From a bacterium (lineage in GTDB: Bacteria > Actinomycetota > Acidimicrobiia > Spongiisociales > Spongiisociaceae), in contig JAPPGU010000082.1 of NCBI GenBank assembly GCA_028821265.1, positions 1-64,000 of the forward strand: a stretch of DNA of 64,000 nucleotides, given 5' to 3'. Under the pieces are notes generated by a model. The model ran no database searches. It saw only the letters and a list, made by a program, of their open reading frames with translations, and was not told the origin of the DNA. A program made the position numbers and the translations under genes. Positions within the stretch are counted from its first letter, which is position 1; each line of letters opens with the position of its first letter. This document shows positions 51,213 to 60,608 of the stretch, one piece after another.

Positions 51213-51258
51213 TTGCTAGTTGTTAGTTACTAGTTGTTAGTATCAAAACTAGCGACTA
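51206..51258. repeat. CTAGTTG heptad array between hupB and the SCP2 gene
   Basis: TAG recurs at 51210, 51217, 51224, 51231 and 51238, exactly every seven bases; the first is the hupB stop. Units are CTAGTTG, CTAGTTG, TTAGTTA, CTAGTTG. After ATCAAAA, a shorter reversed part AACTAGCGACTAGT contains the TAG stop of the convergent SCP2 gene. Opposite-facing units can pair, giving a weak hairpin. This is the cleanest example in the window. Confidence 0.9.
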
Positions 51259-51645
51259 GTACTCCACCTCAAGGTCGGAAACGGCATCCGCCAAGTGATC
51301 CAGCGCTCGCTGGTTCAGCAGCAGCTTGGCCACGTTGCCGGAGATGGCCAGCTTCCCGCTGAAGAATGCGCTCTGGATCTTCAGCGTCCCTTGGGAGATG
51401 GCCGACGCCGTTGCATAGTCCGTCCTGACGGCTAGGTCCGCCTGCGGGAGGGTTCCGATCGTCAGCACCGCGTCATCACCGGCCACTTCGAGGTAGTAAG
51501 AAGCCGCGGGCCCGTCGGGGATCTGGTCGATCTCGAACTGGACCGAGAACTCGACGCCTTCCACGGCGGTATCGAAGCCGGGATGGTCGCGCACCGCCGC
51601 CGTCACCTGCTCGGCCCATTCGGCGCTCAGGAACCTAGCCGCCAT
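51256..51645 (-). CDS. SCP2 sterol-binding domain protein
   Basis: 129 residues making up one SCP2-like domain: a hydrophobic lipid cavity is suggested by alternating strands F-S-V-Q-F-E-I, Y-Y-L-E-V-A, A-V-L-T-I-G and D-L-A-V-R-T, then the A-x-x-I-S-Q-G-T-L-K, F-x-S-G-K-L-A-I-S-G-N-V block that identifies the family. Such proteins bind lipids or acyl-CoA and often occur with catabolic enzymes. No catalytic residues are known. It converges on hupB across the heptad array and is followed upstream by a palindromic repeat. Confidence 0.88.
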   Translation of the reverse strand: MAARFLSAEWAEQVTAAVRDHPGFDTAVEGVEFSVQFEIDQIPDGPAASYYLEVAGDDAVLTIGTLPQADLAVRTDYATASAISQGTLKIQSAFFSGKLAISGNVAKLLLNQRALDHLADAVSDLEVEY

Positions 51646-51681
51646 GGTTGCTACCTCCGCGATGCCCCATCACCGCCCAAT

Positions 51682-51781
51682 GAGGGTGCTGAAAAAGACG
51701 GGGATGGGTTGGCCCGCGATGTCGCGACCTGGGGTTTCGTTGCCGGTCTCCGGGCCAACTGGACATTTTTCAGTACCCTCC
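51682..51781 (+). repeat. ~100-bp palindromic repeat, copy overlapping the sdhB stop
   Basis: The left end reads GAGGGTGCTGAAAAAGACG, then GGGTTGGCCCGCGATG, a central TGGGGTTTCGT, CGGGCCAACTGGACA and TTTTTCAGTACCCTCC at the right. The termini are good inverted repeats. The right end supplies the last sense codons G-Y (or G-G-Y) and the TGA of sdhB, read on the minus strand. It is the best-preserved copy and the closest to the one at 25565. Confidence 0.85.
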
Positions 51782-52528
51782 CAGCTTCCGGTTGCGTATC
51801 TTGGACAGCAGGTAGTCGCGGTTCATCATGGCGATGTTATCCAGGGAGATCCCCTTCGGACACGCAGGCTCGCACTCGCCGTGGTTGGAGCAGGAGCCGA
51901 AGTACTCCTCCATGGTCTCCACCATGCGCTCGACTCGCATCCAGCGCTCCGGTTGGCCCTGCGGCAACAGGTTGAGGTGGGCGACCTTGGCGGCGGTGAA
52001 GAGTTGGCCCGCTCCGTTGGGACAGGCGGCCACGCAGGCCCCGCATCCGATACAGGCCGCCGCATCCATGGCGGCGTCGGATGTCTCCTTCGGCACCGGC
52101 GTCAGGTTGGCCTCTGGCGCCGATCCGGTCGGGGCGCCGATGTAGCCGCCGGCCTCGATGATCCGGTCGAACGCCTCCCGGTCCACCACCAGGTCGCGCA
52201 CGATCGGGAAGGACGTGGCCCGCCAGGGCTCGATCACGATCGTGTCGCCGTCCGAGAACTCCCGCATGTGGAGCTGGCAGGTGGCGGTGCTTCCCTGGGG
52301 TCCGTGTGCTCGGCCGTCGATCATCAGGCCGCAAGATCCGCAGATGCCCTCCCTGCAGTCGTGGTCGAAGGCGATCGGTTCGCGACCTGCGGTTAGGAGC
52401 CGCTCGTTGACCAGATCGAGCATTTCCAGGAACGACATGTCCTGGTGGATGCCGGCGGCCTCGTATGTCTCGAACCGGCCCTCCGCTTCCGGACCGTCCT
52501 GTCGCCATACCCGCAACGTCAGATGCAT
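51770..52528 (-). CDS. sdhB: Succinate dehydrogenase iron-sulfur subunit
   Basis: 252 residues. The N-terminal 2Fe-2S domain has [10 protein letters not shown] and a later C; the C-terminal domain has [13 protein letters not shown] (4Fe-4S) and [12 protein letters not shown] (3Fe-4S). Sequence style ([13 protein letters not shown]) is that of type-B quinol-linked complexes, as in Bacteroidetes and some actinobacteria. The final codons and stop come from a palindromic repeat, so the C-terminus may be altered compared with relatives. It ends the sdhCAB operon. Confidence 0.95.
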   Translation of the reverse strand: MHLTLRVWRQDGPEAEGRFETYEAAGIHQDMSFLEMLDLVNERLLTAGREPIAFDHDCREGICGSCGLMIDGRAHGPQGSTATCQLHMREFSDGDTIVIEPWRATSFPIVRDLVVDREAFDRIIEAGGYIGAPTGSAPEANLTPVPKETSDAAMDAAACIGCGACVAACPNGAGQLFTAAKVAHLNLLPQGQPERWMRVERMVETMEEYFGSCSNHGECEPACPKGISLDNIAMMNRDYLLSKIRNRKLGGY

Positions 52529-52538
52529 CCCGTCTCCC

Positions 52539-54449
<1,911 letters not shown>

Positions 54450-54450
54450 G

Positions 54451-55194
54451 CTAGGAAACTATGTCCAGGGCGACGCCGACCGGCACGGAGAGGAAGCCGG
54501 CCACCACAACCGTGGCGAAAATGTGGGCGAAGGTCCGGCGGAAGCGGTTGAAGTGGGGATTGTTGATGCCCAGGCTCTGGAACAGGCTCCATGCGCCGTG
54601 CCAGATGTGGAAGGCCAGGGCTACCTGAGCCGCTACGTACAGTATCCACACCGGCCAGCGGCTCAGGCTCGAGACCAGGTTGTCGTAGACGGCTCCGCGG
54701 ACGAACTCCGGGTTGACAGCCTCCACGCCGATGGTCAGGTCCGCCAGATGCCAGGCCAGGAAGAGGAGCACGATCACCCCGCTCCAACGCATGGTCCGGC
54801 TGGCGTAGCGAGCGGCCAGGTAATCCCGCGGTGACTGGTATTTGGTTTCCCTGGCGGCCCGGTTGCTACGGGTCAGGGCAAACGCGGCGTGGGCGTGGAT
54901 CAGGAAGGCGATGGTCAGGGGGATCCGTAAGAACGCCCACAGGACCAAGGTGCGGGGGAACAGGGGTTCGCCCAGCTCGCGCAGACCCTCGCCGTACTCG
55001 TCGATGCGGAAGGTCCCCCCATGCGCGCCCTCGAAGACGTGGAGGTTGCCGATCATGTGCCCCAGCACGAACAGCAGCAGGACCACTCCGCTGATCGCCA
55101 TGGCGTACTTCTTGCCGACATCGGTGCGGTAGATGGACACGATCCAGGGTGCCTGCCGGCTCCGATCGCGTCCGGCTCGCCTCAGGTTGAGCAT
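54451..55194 (-). CDS. sdhC: Succinate dehydrogenase cytochrome b subunit, single-chain type
   Basis: 247 residues with five membrane helices, the fused dihaem cytochrome b of type-B complexes rather than separate SdhC and SdhD. Histidines likely to bind the two haems are in [24 protein letters not shown] and A-F-H-I-W-H-G. It anchors SdhAB and handles menaquinone or another quinone. It is the first gene of sdhCAB. The 140-bp region before whiB separates the divergent genes. Confidence 0.9.
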   Translation of the reverse strand: MLNLRRAGRDRSRQAPWIVSIYRTDVGKKYAMAISGVVLLLFVLGHMIGNLHVFEGAHGGTFRIDEYGEGLRELGEPLFPRTLVLWAFLRIPLTIAFLIHAHAAFALTRSNRAARETKYQSPRDYLAARYASRTMRWSGVIVLLFLAWHLADLTIGVEAVNPEFVRGAVYDNLVSSLSRWPVWILYVAAQVALAFHIWHGAWSLFQSLGINNPHFNRFRRTFAHIFATVVVAGFLSVPVGVALDIVS

Positions 55195-55271
55195 GGCGGT
55201 ACCTTACCGGCTCCCCGGTTTTCCAAGGTGCGGTTCGCCCGCTCGCACCGGCGCCAAGAGCCAGGCAGGGC

Positions 55272-55301
55272 TTGACGTCCGCTGCCGACAGCAGCTATAT
55301 T
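55272..55301 (+). promoter_or_regulatory. Predicted promoter of whiB
   Basis: TTGACG (55272-55277) and TATATT (55296-55301) are separated by 18 bases, good matches to housekeeping sigma elements. The transcript would start near 55308, about 30 bases before the whiB start. Confidence 0.65.
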
Positions 55302-55338
55302 ACATTGTCGTAATTGCGCGTGTGTAAGTAGGTGGAGG

Positions 55339-55620
55339 TTGCGGCGCGAACTCATTGACGCTCTAGCCGTCGAGCAGGTTGGATGGAAGGAATACGCCAA
55401 CTGCCTCGGGGCTCATCACGACCTCTTCTTCCCGGACCGTGGCGCATCTACTCGGGCTGCCAAGCAGATCTGCGCCGAGTGTCAGGTTCGGGTCGACTGT
55501 CTCGAGTATGCCGTGACCAGAGGCGAGAAGTTCGGCATCTGGGGTGGTCTGTCGGAGCGGGAGCGGAGAAAGATCCGCAAGCAGCGGGCTGCTGAGGCTC
55601 TACAGCGAGCCGTATCCTGA
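55339..55620 (+). CDS. WhiB-family iron-sulfur regulator
   Basis: 93 residues from a TTG that directly follows GGTGGAGG, a very short spacing. The four 4Fe-4S cysteines are present: A-N-C early, I-C-A-E-C in the middle, and D-C-L-E-Y. The glycine turn G-I-W-G-G and a basic C-terminal helix (R-R-K-I-R-K-Q-R) for DNA binding follow. WhiB proteins bind sigma factor region 4 and sense redox or nitric oxide. Which WhiB subgroup it belongs to is unclear; pattern and length resemble WhiB1/WhiB2. It is divergent from sdhCAB. Confidence 0.9.
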   Translation: MRRELIDALAVEQVGWKEYANCLGAHHDLFFPDRGASTRAAKQICAECQVRVDCLEYAVTRGEKFGIWGGLSERERRKIRKQRAAEALQRAVS

Positions 55621-55660
55621 ATATTTCCCAATTCCACGGGCTCGCAGTTACAGTAGGGGA

Positions 55661-56986
55661 ATGACTCCTTCCCCCAAGACCTCCCTTTCCCGGAACCGCG
55701 TGCCTTGGCTTCTCTGCGCTTTCTTGGTAGCGCTGGTCGCCTGCTCCGATGACCCCGAGGTGGTCCCTCCGGAGACCACGGCGCCCGACACGACGCGGGC
55801 GGTAGAGCTGACCACTACCACCGCCCCGGCAGGGACGCAGGTGGCCACCACCGCTCCGACCACGACCACCAGCATGCCGGACGAGGAGTTTCCCGGCCGT
55901 ACCGTCCTCGCCTATCTCGAAGAGATCCGGGACATCGCCGTCGCCACCGGCCAGATGGCGCAGGACATGCGAGCGGCCAACAACGACTGGGACAATCGGT
56001 CGGTGACCGGCGTCACGTTCGGCGAGACGGAGGCGGCCCTGGTGAGCATCAGGGACCAGGCCCGCCAGTTGCGTGACGCTATCGGCCTGGTGGAGCCGCC
56101 CACAGAGTTCGGCCTTCCGGTGGAGCATCAGACGGCTTGGGTGGCGTCCGGGGAGATGGCGGATGCCGCGGTGGAAGCACTGGCGGGGTTGAGGTCGCCC
56201 GATACCGGAGAGAGGCGCCGGGCGGCCCTCTCGGACTTCATCGTCGCGTTCGAGCGCTTCAGCGGAGCGGTGGGCCGCATCGTCGACATCATCGACGTGG
56301 GTGGCGCCATCGACCTTCCGACCGTCACGGTGGCGACCACGGCGGCCACCACCACGACCACCACGACCGCAGCCGCCGCCACGACGACTCCCGCACCGGC
56401 CACCACGACCACCGCCGGTGCTACCACGACGACCGTTCCGCCCACGACAACGACCACCCTGCCGGCGGTTGTCGACCACGCCATCGTCGATAGCGGCGGA
56501 GATTCCTCAGACCCGGTCCAGATCTGGATGACCGTCTCCGTGGAGGACGGCACGACCAAGGACCAGCTGGCGCGGCTGGCTACGCGGCTGGCCACCGAGT
56601 ACAGGCTCTCCCGCGAGTACCAAGCCCTGGTGATCCACTTCGTCCGCTTCCCCGAGGGCACGGCCACGCTCGGGCGGTGGACCGACGCACCACACGGCGA
56701 CTGGGAGCGGGCCGGCGAGGCGACCAAGGGTGACTACTCCACCCACTCGATCGTCGACGAGACCATCGAGAAGGACTGGTCTTCGCTGCCGACGGATGAG
56801 CAGATGGACGTCTACCGGAAGTACGGGGACTACCGGACCGCGTACGAGTTCGACAACGAGGTGTCCCTGCCCGACGCCGAGCTGATCCCGCTGGCCGCGA
56901 CTGCGCTCGGTCTCGAGGAGGCCGCCATCGAGGGCGCGATCGACGCGTGGAGCGCATGGGTGGCGGACGCGTGGAGGCCTTCGTAG
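55661..56986 (+). CDS. Large lipoprotein with two Thr-rich linkers
   Basis: 441 residues from the ATG at 55661. The signal peptide ends V-A-L-V-A-C-S, a lipobox. A Thr/Pro linker (about 28-72), a helical domain (about 78-215) with regularly placed Glu and Asp, a second Thr-rich linker (about 222-268), and a C-terminal mixed domain follow. The latter begins V-S-V-E-D-G-T-T-K-D-Q-L and has Y-R-K-Y-G-D-Y-R-T. I do not recognise either domain. The two-linker design suggests a cell-surface protein with separate modules. tatA lies 106 bp downstream. Confidence 0.72.
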   Translation: MTPSPKTSLSRNRVPWLLCAFLVALVACSDDPEVVPPETTAPDTTRAVELTTTTAPAGTQVATTAPTTTTSMPDEEFPGRTVLAYLEEIRDIAVATGQMAQDMRAANNDWDNRSVTGVTFGETEAALVSIRDQARQLRDAIGLVEPPTEFGLPVEHQTAWVASGEMADAAVEALAGLRSPDTGERRRAALSDFIVAFERFSGAVGRIVDIIDVGGAIDLPTVTVATTAATTTTTTTAAAATTTPAPATTTTAGATTTTVPPTTTTTLPAVVDHAIVDSGGDSSDPVQIWMTVSVEDGTTKDQLARLATRLATEYRLSREYQALVIHFVRFPEGTATLGRWTDAPHGDWERAGEATKGDYSTHSIVDETIEKDWSSLPTDEQMDVYRKYGDYRTAYEFDNEVSLPDAELIPLAATALGLEEAAIEGAIDAWSAWVADAWRPS

Positions 56987-57092
56987 GAGTCCTGGCCGCC
57001 ACCTCCGGCGCCTGAACACAGACGTCCGGGTTGCTCAACGTGTTGGCGGGGCTGCGCTGTTATCATCGGGTCCAAGGGAAGGGAGACTACGG

Positions 57093-57314
57093 ATGATTCC
57101 CAAGATCCAAGGTGGCGAGATCATCGTTATTCTCGTGGTAATCCTGCTCCTGTTCGGCGCCAGGAAGCTTCCGGAACTGGCGCGTTCGCTCGGCAGCTCG
57201 GCTCGAGAGTTCCGTAAGGGAATCGAAGAGGGCCGCACCGAGGAGCAGGACGAGGCAGCACCCACCACGACGATCTCCGACTCCAGCACCACCACTTCCG
57301 GCACCGAGACTTAG
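57093..57314 (+). CDS. tatA: Sec-independent translocase subunit TatA
   Basis: 73 residues: one N-terminal membrane helix (I-I-V-I-L-V-V-I-L-L-L-F-G), then the F-G-A-R-K-L-P-E-L-A-R-S-L-G amphipathic-helix signature, a charged helix and a Thr/Ser-rich tail. TatA oligomers form the translocation path for folded proteins in the twin-arginine system. tatC is not adjacent, which is common in actinobacteria. Its TAG opens a heptad array. The upstream 106 bp has a possible promoter near 57032-57065 (TTGCTC and TTATCA), weakly supported. Confidence 0.9.
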   Translation: MIPKIQGGEIIVILVVILLLFGARKLPELARSLGSSAREFRKGIEEGRTEEQDEAAPTTTISDSSTTTSGTET

Positions 57315-57400
57315 TTGTTAGTTGCTAGTTGCTGTTGGATTCCACTGACTAGCAGCTGCTGACGCCCGCAGAAGGGGCCGCTGGCCGCTTTCCAGTGGCC
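57312..57400 (+). repeat. Mixed heptad array at the tatA 3' end
   Basis: TAG recurs at 57312, 57319 and 57326 every seven bases, the first being the tatA stop, so three frames close within 17 bases. Further along, CACTGAC, TAGCAGC and TGCTGAC stand end to end (57343-57363), and GGCCGCT is doubled at 57376-57389 followed by TTCCAGT. The gap from tatA to the peroxiredoxin gene thus holds several heptad families and no gene. Confidence 0.7.
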
Positions 57401-57481
57401 AGACGGTCACCGGGGCCAATCAGATTTACTGCAGCCGTTGAGCCTGGTGGGTTTCCCGGGTCATTCCTGAGTTACGACATC

Positions 57482-57495
57482 CACTGACCGCTGAC
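57482..57495 (+). repeat. CACTGAC/CGCTGAC heptad pair before the peroxiredoxin stop
   Basis: Two seven-base units, CACTGAC and CGCTGAC, abut just beyond the 3' end of the peroxiredoxin gene (which reads on the other strand). TGA lies at 57485 and 57492. The same units occur at 41161-41174. Confidence 0.6.
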
Positions 57496-57502
57496 CACCG
57501 GA

Positions 57503-57958
57503 TCAGTTCGAAAGGGCGGTCAGGTAGTCCTCGAATTGGCGGGCGACCAGGATCTCCTCCGATCGGATCACGTCGGTCACGGTCCCGTGAGCGTTCAGCA
57601 CGAAGGTGGAGCGCATGGCAGCGCCCAAGGAGTCGCTGAAGACACCGTAGGCCTTGGAAGTCTCCCCGTGTGGCCAGTAGTCGCTCAGCACCGGGTACTC
57701 GATCCCTTCCTGCTTGGCCCACGCGTCGTTGGCGAACCGGGTGTCGCAGGTGATGGCTACCACATTGGATCCGAGTTCCTCCAGCTGTCCGAGGCTCTCC
57801 TGCAGCTCGCAGAGCTCACCCGTGCACACCGAGGTGAACGGGAACGGGATGAACACCAGCAGGGTCTTGTTGCCGCGCAGGGACTCCAGGGTGATCTGCT
57901 CGTTGTTGGTGTCCGGCAGTGAGAAAGCCGGTGCGGGCTGTCCTATCTCGATGGTCAT
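57503..57958 (-). CDS. AhpE-like peroxiredoxin
   Basis: 151 residues. The peroxidatic site is F-P-F-T-S-V-C-T-G-E-L-C-E near residues 39-51, where T and the first Cys match the P-x-x-x-T/S-x-x-C motif; a second Cys five residues on and another in V-A-I-T-C-D could resolve the sulfenic acid. The conserved late R is in A-A-M-R-S-T-F-V-L. Such enzymes reduce H2O2, peroxynitrite or organic peroxides with mycothiol/mycoredoxin or thioredoxin. Length matches AhpE/BCP types. The start ATG has a weak AGGAGTGAC ribosome site upstream. Confidence 0.9.
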   Translation of the reverse strand: MTIEIGQPAPAFSLPDTNNEQITLESLRGNKTLLVFIPFPFTSVCTGELCELQESLGQLEELGSNVVAITCDTRFANDAWAKQEGIEYPVLSDYWPHGETSKAYGVFSDSLGAAMRSTFVLNAHGTVTDVIRSEEILVARQFEDYLTALSN

Positions 57959-58012
57959 GTCACTCCTCGTTGGGTTGGAATCCGGGCAATACTATCGGCG
58001 GCGCACGAGCCC

Positions 58013-59107
58013 TCAGCCGGTGAAGGGGTCGTCCAGCAGGACCCTTGCGGCCCATCCGGTCACGTCATCGAGTTCCTGCGGAGAGGGCAGGTTGTCAACG
58101 CCTTGCCAGATCCTCCGCACTGCTGCCGGGCCCCAGCGCGTAGCCACCTCGGCACAGAACTCGGCGCCCCTGCCGTGGACCCCTGCTGACGGGGAGGTCC
58201 GGAGGGTTCCGGCGAACTCGGAGCGATCTCCCCGGGTCGCCAGATGTTCTGCCATGGCGGATCGGATGTTCGTGAGGTCCGGGAGCAACCCGGCCGAGGC
58301 TTGTTCGACCAGGTAGGCGCCGTACCCCTCTACCATCGTCATGGCGGTATGAGCCTCCTCCAGCAGCGTCTCGTTCATCCCCCCTCCGAACAGGGCGCTC
58401 ATCCCGCCCGGTTGGCCGAAGGCCTCCTCCAGACGGGCCGGGTCGGTGAGGGCCTCCTGCCAGATGCCGAGCGCGCCGGCGTCGAGCTCCATCGAACTCA
58501 CCACCGATCCGAACAGATCGATCAGATGAGGCCGCACCCACGGTTGGCCGAGTAGGGCCTCGTGGACCGACTCGTGGAATGCCACCCACAACCTGACCTG
58601 GCGGGGATCGAGTCCGTGCTCCGAGGCGAAGCTTTCGGTGTTCGGGATATGGAAGGTGATACCGACCGGCTCGGCTGCCGGCAGCCCGGTATCGAACGAT
58701 CCGAGCGCCTGCGTGCTGAGCATTCCTGCCAGGGCACCCGCGTTCATGCCCAGTAGCGCCGGGCCGAGGGGTTTCATCAGCCCGCCGAGCGGGCCGGATC
58801 CCATCCCGTCCAGGCGGTCCGCCATAGGATCGACCAGGTAGCGGAAGGAGCGGAGGTGAAGGCGGGCCCACTCCTTCCGACCGACCAGGACGGGCTCGAG
58901 GGTCGGATCGGTGGCCAGGCCGGTGGATGCGGGGACCTTCAACTGGACCAGGCGGGCCAGCTCCAGGTATTCGTCTGCAATCCAGGGATCGATGGGCTCG
59001 GGGTCGCCCGAGACATGGCAGGCGAGTTGCTCTGCCAGCGCCCAGTTGACGGGGCCCGGCCGGCTGAGCAGCTTCATGAGCTCGTCGAGGAGGTTGCGAT
59101 CCGTCAT
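58013..59107 (-). CDS. Zincin-type protein of the DUF2342 family
   Basis: 364 residues from the ATG behind GGAGG; the open frame to 59314 extends into a repeat. The zincin motif is W-V-A-F-H-E-S-V-H-E at about residue 180 (HExxH intact), with a downstream E in the V-E-G-Y-G-A-Y-L-V-E segment as possible third ligand. The N-terminal G-P-V-N-W-A-L-A and the late L-L-P-D-L-T-N-I-R-S-A-M-A-E regions fit the actinobacterial zinc-dependent metalloprotease-like family (zincin_2, also called F420-biosynthesis-associated). No signal peptide is seen. Proteolysis is assumed from the motif alone. Confidence 0.82.
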   Translation of the reverse strand: MTDRNLLDELMKLLSRPGPVNWALAEQLACHVSGDPEPIDPWIADEYLELARLVQLKVPASTGLATDPTLEPVLVGRKEWARLHLRSFRYLVDPMADRLDGMGSGPLGGLMKPLGPALLGMNAGALAGMLSTQALGSFDTGLPAAEPVGITFHIPNTESFASEHGLDPRQVRLWVAFHESVHEALLGQPWVRPHLIDLFGSVVSSMELDAGALGIWQEALTDPARLEEAFGQPGGMSALFGGGMNETLLEEAHTAMTMVEGYGAYLVEQASAGLLPDLTNIRSAMAEHLATRGDRSEFAGTLRTSPSAGVHGRGAEFCAEVATRWGPAAVRRIWQGVDNLPSPQELDDVTGWAARVLLDDPFTG

Positions 59108-59204
59108 TTTGCGCGCCTCCTGTACGTTGGCACGGCGCATGCACCACCGTAGTCCGCCGGGAAAATTGACTCGGCGCGGTCTGCGATCGCCCACGGCCGG
59201 TCCG

Positions 59205-59306
59205 TAGTGCCCGTGTGAGGAGACGGGATAGGTTGGCCCGCCAGGCTCTGATCCGGGGTGTATTGCCGGGTATAGCGCCACCGGGAGGTTCTTCAGTACC
59301 TTCCTA
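59205..59306 (+). repeat. ~100-bp palindromic repeat, copy before moaE
   Basis: The left arm is decayed at its tip but keeps GAGGAGACGGGATAGGTTGGCC. The centre has CCGGGGTGTATTGCCGGG, and the right arm ends GGTTCTTCAGTACCTTCCTA. The right tip matches the copy at 51682 (TTCAGTACC). It lies between the divergent zincin and moaE starts, so here it is near 5' ends, unlike most copies. Confidence 0.65.
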
Positions 59307-59317
59307 GACTCCAACGC

Positions 59318-59764
59318 ATGGAATCTCCACAGCAGCGGGAGCGGGCTCGATGCCGGGTCCGGGTCTCCGCCCGGCCCATCGATCCGCGCTCACTGGTCAG
59401 CGAGGTGAGCGGCCCGCCGAGCGGGGCAATCGCTCTCTTCCTGGGCACCGTGCGGGATCATTCCCCCGGCAGGCAGGGGATAACCCACCTGGAATACGAG
59501 GCCTACGAGGCCCACGTGGTGGGCAGGATCGAGGAGATCGTGGAAGAGGCCACGGCTCGCTGGCCCATCAACGCGGTGGTGGTCGAGCACCGCGTCGGAC
59601 GGGTGGAGTTGACCGAGGCCTCGGTGGCGGTGGCCGTCGCCTGCGCACATCGCCCCGAAGCGTTCGAAGCCGCCCGATACCTGATCGACGAGCTCAAGGC
59701 CCGCGCCCCCATCTGGAAGAAGGAAGTCTGGCCGGAGGGAGAAGCCTGGTCCCCGGGCTCGTAG
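59318..59764 (+). CDS. moaE: Molybdopterin synthase large subunit MoaE
   Basis: 148 residues. G-A-I-A-L-F-L-G-T-V-R-D-H near residue 35, L-E-Y-E-A-Y-E, V-E-H-R-V-G-R-V, V-A-V-A-C-A-H-R-P-E-A-F, and the catalytic lysine region A-P-I-W-K-K-E are the usual marks. With MoaD it inserts sulfur into precursor Z to make molybdopterin. moaD and other moa genes are absent from the window. Convergent with bioY over an inverted heptad array. Confidence 0.95.
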   Translation: MESPQQRERARCRVRVSARPIDPRSLVSEVSGPPSGAIALFLGTVRDHSPGRQGITHLEYEAYEAHVVGRIEEIVEEATARWPINAVVVEHRVGRVELTEASVAVAVACAHRPEAFEAARYLIDELKARAPIWKKEVWPEGEAWSPGS

Positions 59765-59854
59765 TCTGGTTGCTCGTCGCCAGTTGCTAGCTGCTAGTTG
59801 AGTTACACTATCTTTACTATGAACTAACAACTACAAACTAGAGACTAGCAACTA
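59762..59854. repeat. Inverted CTAG heptad arrays between moaE and bioY
   Basis: After the moaE TAG, forward units CCAGTTG, CTAGCTG and CTAGTTG give TAG at 59788 and 59795. About 30 bases on, reversed units (CTAACAACTAC, AAACTAG, AGACTAG, CAACTAG) run up to the bioY stop, whose TAG is part of the last unit. The two arms are largely complementary, so the transcript from either side could form a hairpin with a loop around 59805-59822. It combines stop arrays for both genes and a possible bidirectional terminator. Confidence 0.8.
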
Positions 59855-60439
59855 GGTCTTTCCCACCAGTTTCCAGGCGATGGGGGTGGCGCCGGCGGCC
59901 AGCAGGATCTTGATGGTGTCGCCGATGAGGAAAGGGGCCATACCCTTCTCGACGCCGACCACGAGGTCCCAGGAGAACGTGTACATGAGCCAGGCTACGC
60001 CGAGGGCGTAGATGATGAGGTTGCCGGTCAGGAAGGTGCCGACCGAGGTGGCCAAGCGGCGATCGTGGCGGTGCTCGGCGAGGTAACCCGTCACGTAGGC
60101 GGCCACGATGAACCCCACCAGGTACCCGCCGGTCGCCCCGGTGGTCACTTCCCAGCCACCTGTCCCGCCGGCGTAGAAGGGAAGCCCGATCGCCCCGAGA
60201 GCGACGTACAGCAGCTGGCTGGCGGCCCCCTCCCGAGATCCGAGAACCGCACCGCTGAGGAGCACGGCGAACGTCTGGCCCGTGATCGGGACGGGCGTAA
60301 GACCCAACTGGATCCGGATCTGGGCACAGGCCGCGGTCAGCAAGGCAAAGGCCGCAACCCGGACGGCGGTGGCGACGCGCGCGTCCAGATTCCCGAGCGG
60401 GATGATCCGGGCGGATAGCACCTCCGGCTGGTAGCTCAT
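59852..60439 (-). CDS. bioY: Biotin transporter substrate-binding subunit BioY
   Basis: 195 residues from the ATG behind AAGGAGACCACC. Six membrane helices with the family segments P-V-P-I-T-G-Q-T-F-A-V-L-L-S-G-A-L/V-L-G, the Y-V-A-L-G-A-I-G-L-P-F-Y-A-G-G region, and G-Y-L-V-G-F-I mark the BioY S component of an ECF transporter. The energising EcfA and EcfT genes are not nearby, so it must share a module or work alone. No biotin-repressor site was recognised in the 170 bp before it. Confidence 0.93.
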   Translation of the reverse strand: MSYQPEVLSARIIPLGNLDARVATAVRVAAFALLTAACAQIRIQLGLTPVPITGQTFAVLLSGAVLGSREGAASQLLYVALGAIGLPFYAGGTGGWEVTTGATGGYLVGFIVAAYVTGYLAEHRHDRRLATSVGTFLTGNLIIYALGVAWLMYTFSWDLVVGVEKGMAPFLIGDTIKILLAAGATPIAWKLVGKT

Positions 60440-60608
60440 GGTGGTCTCCTTGGTGTTGACTGGGCTTTGGACTCGATCCGGCTCTAACGGGTTTCATGGC
60501 CATCCGACCACGACCGGCGGCCACCTCGGAGGACCGGGGCAGGGTGACAGGCTACCGGGCGCCGATGATCCGGTGTGCACGGGCGGTGGGTAATCTCGAT
60601 CAGGCCTT

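Noticed and set aside
60440-60608. Possible riboswitch or biotin-repressor operator before bioY
   Set aside because: No recognisable conserved core or clear palindrome of the known biotin operator type was seen.
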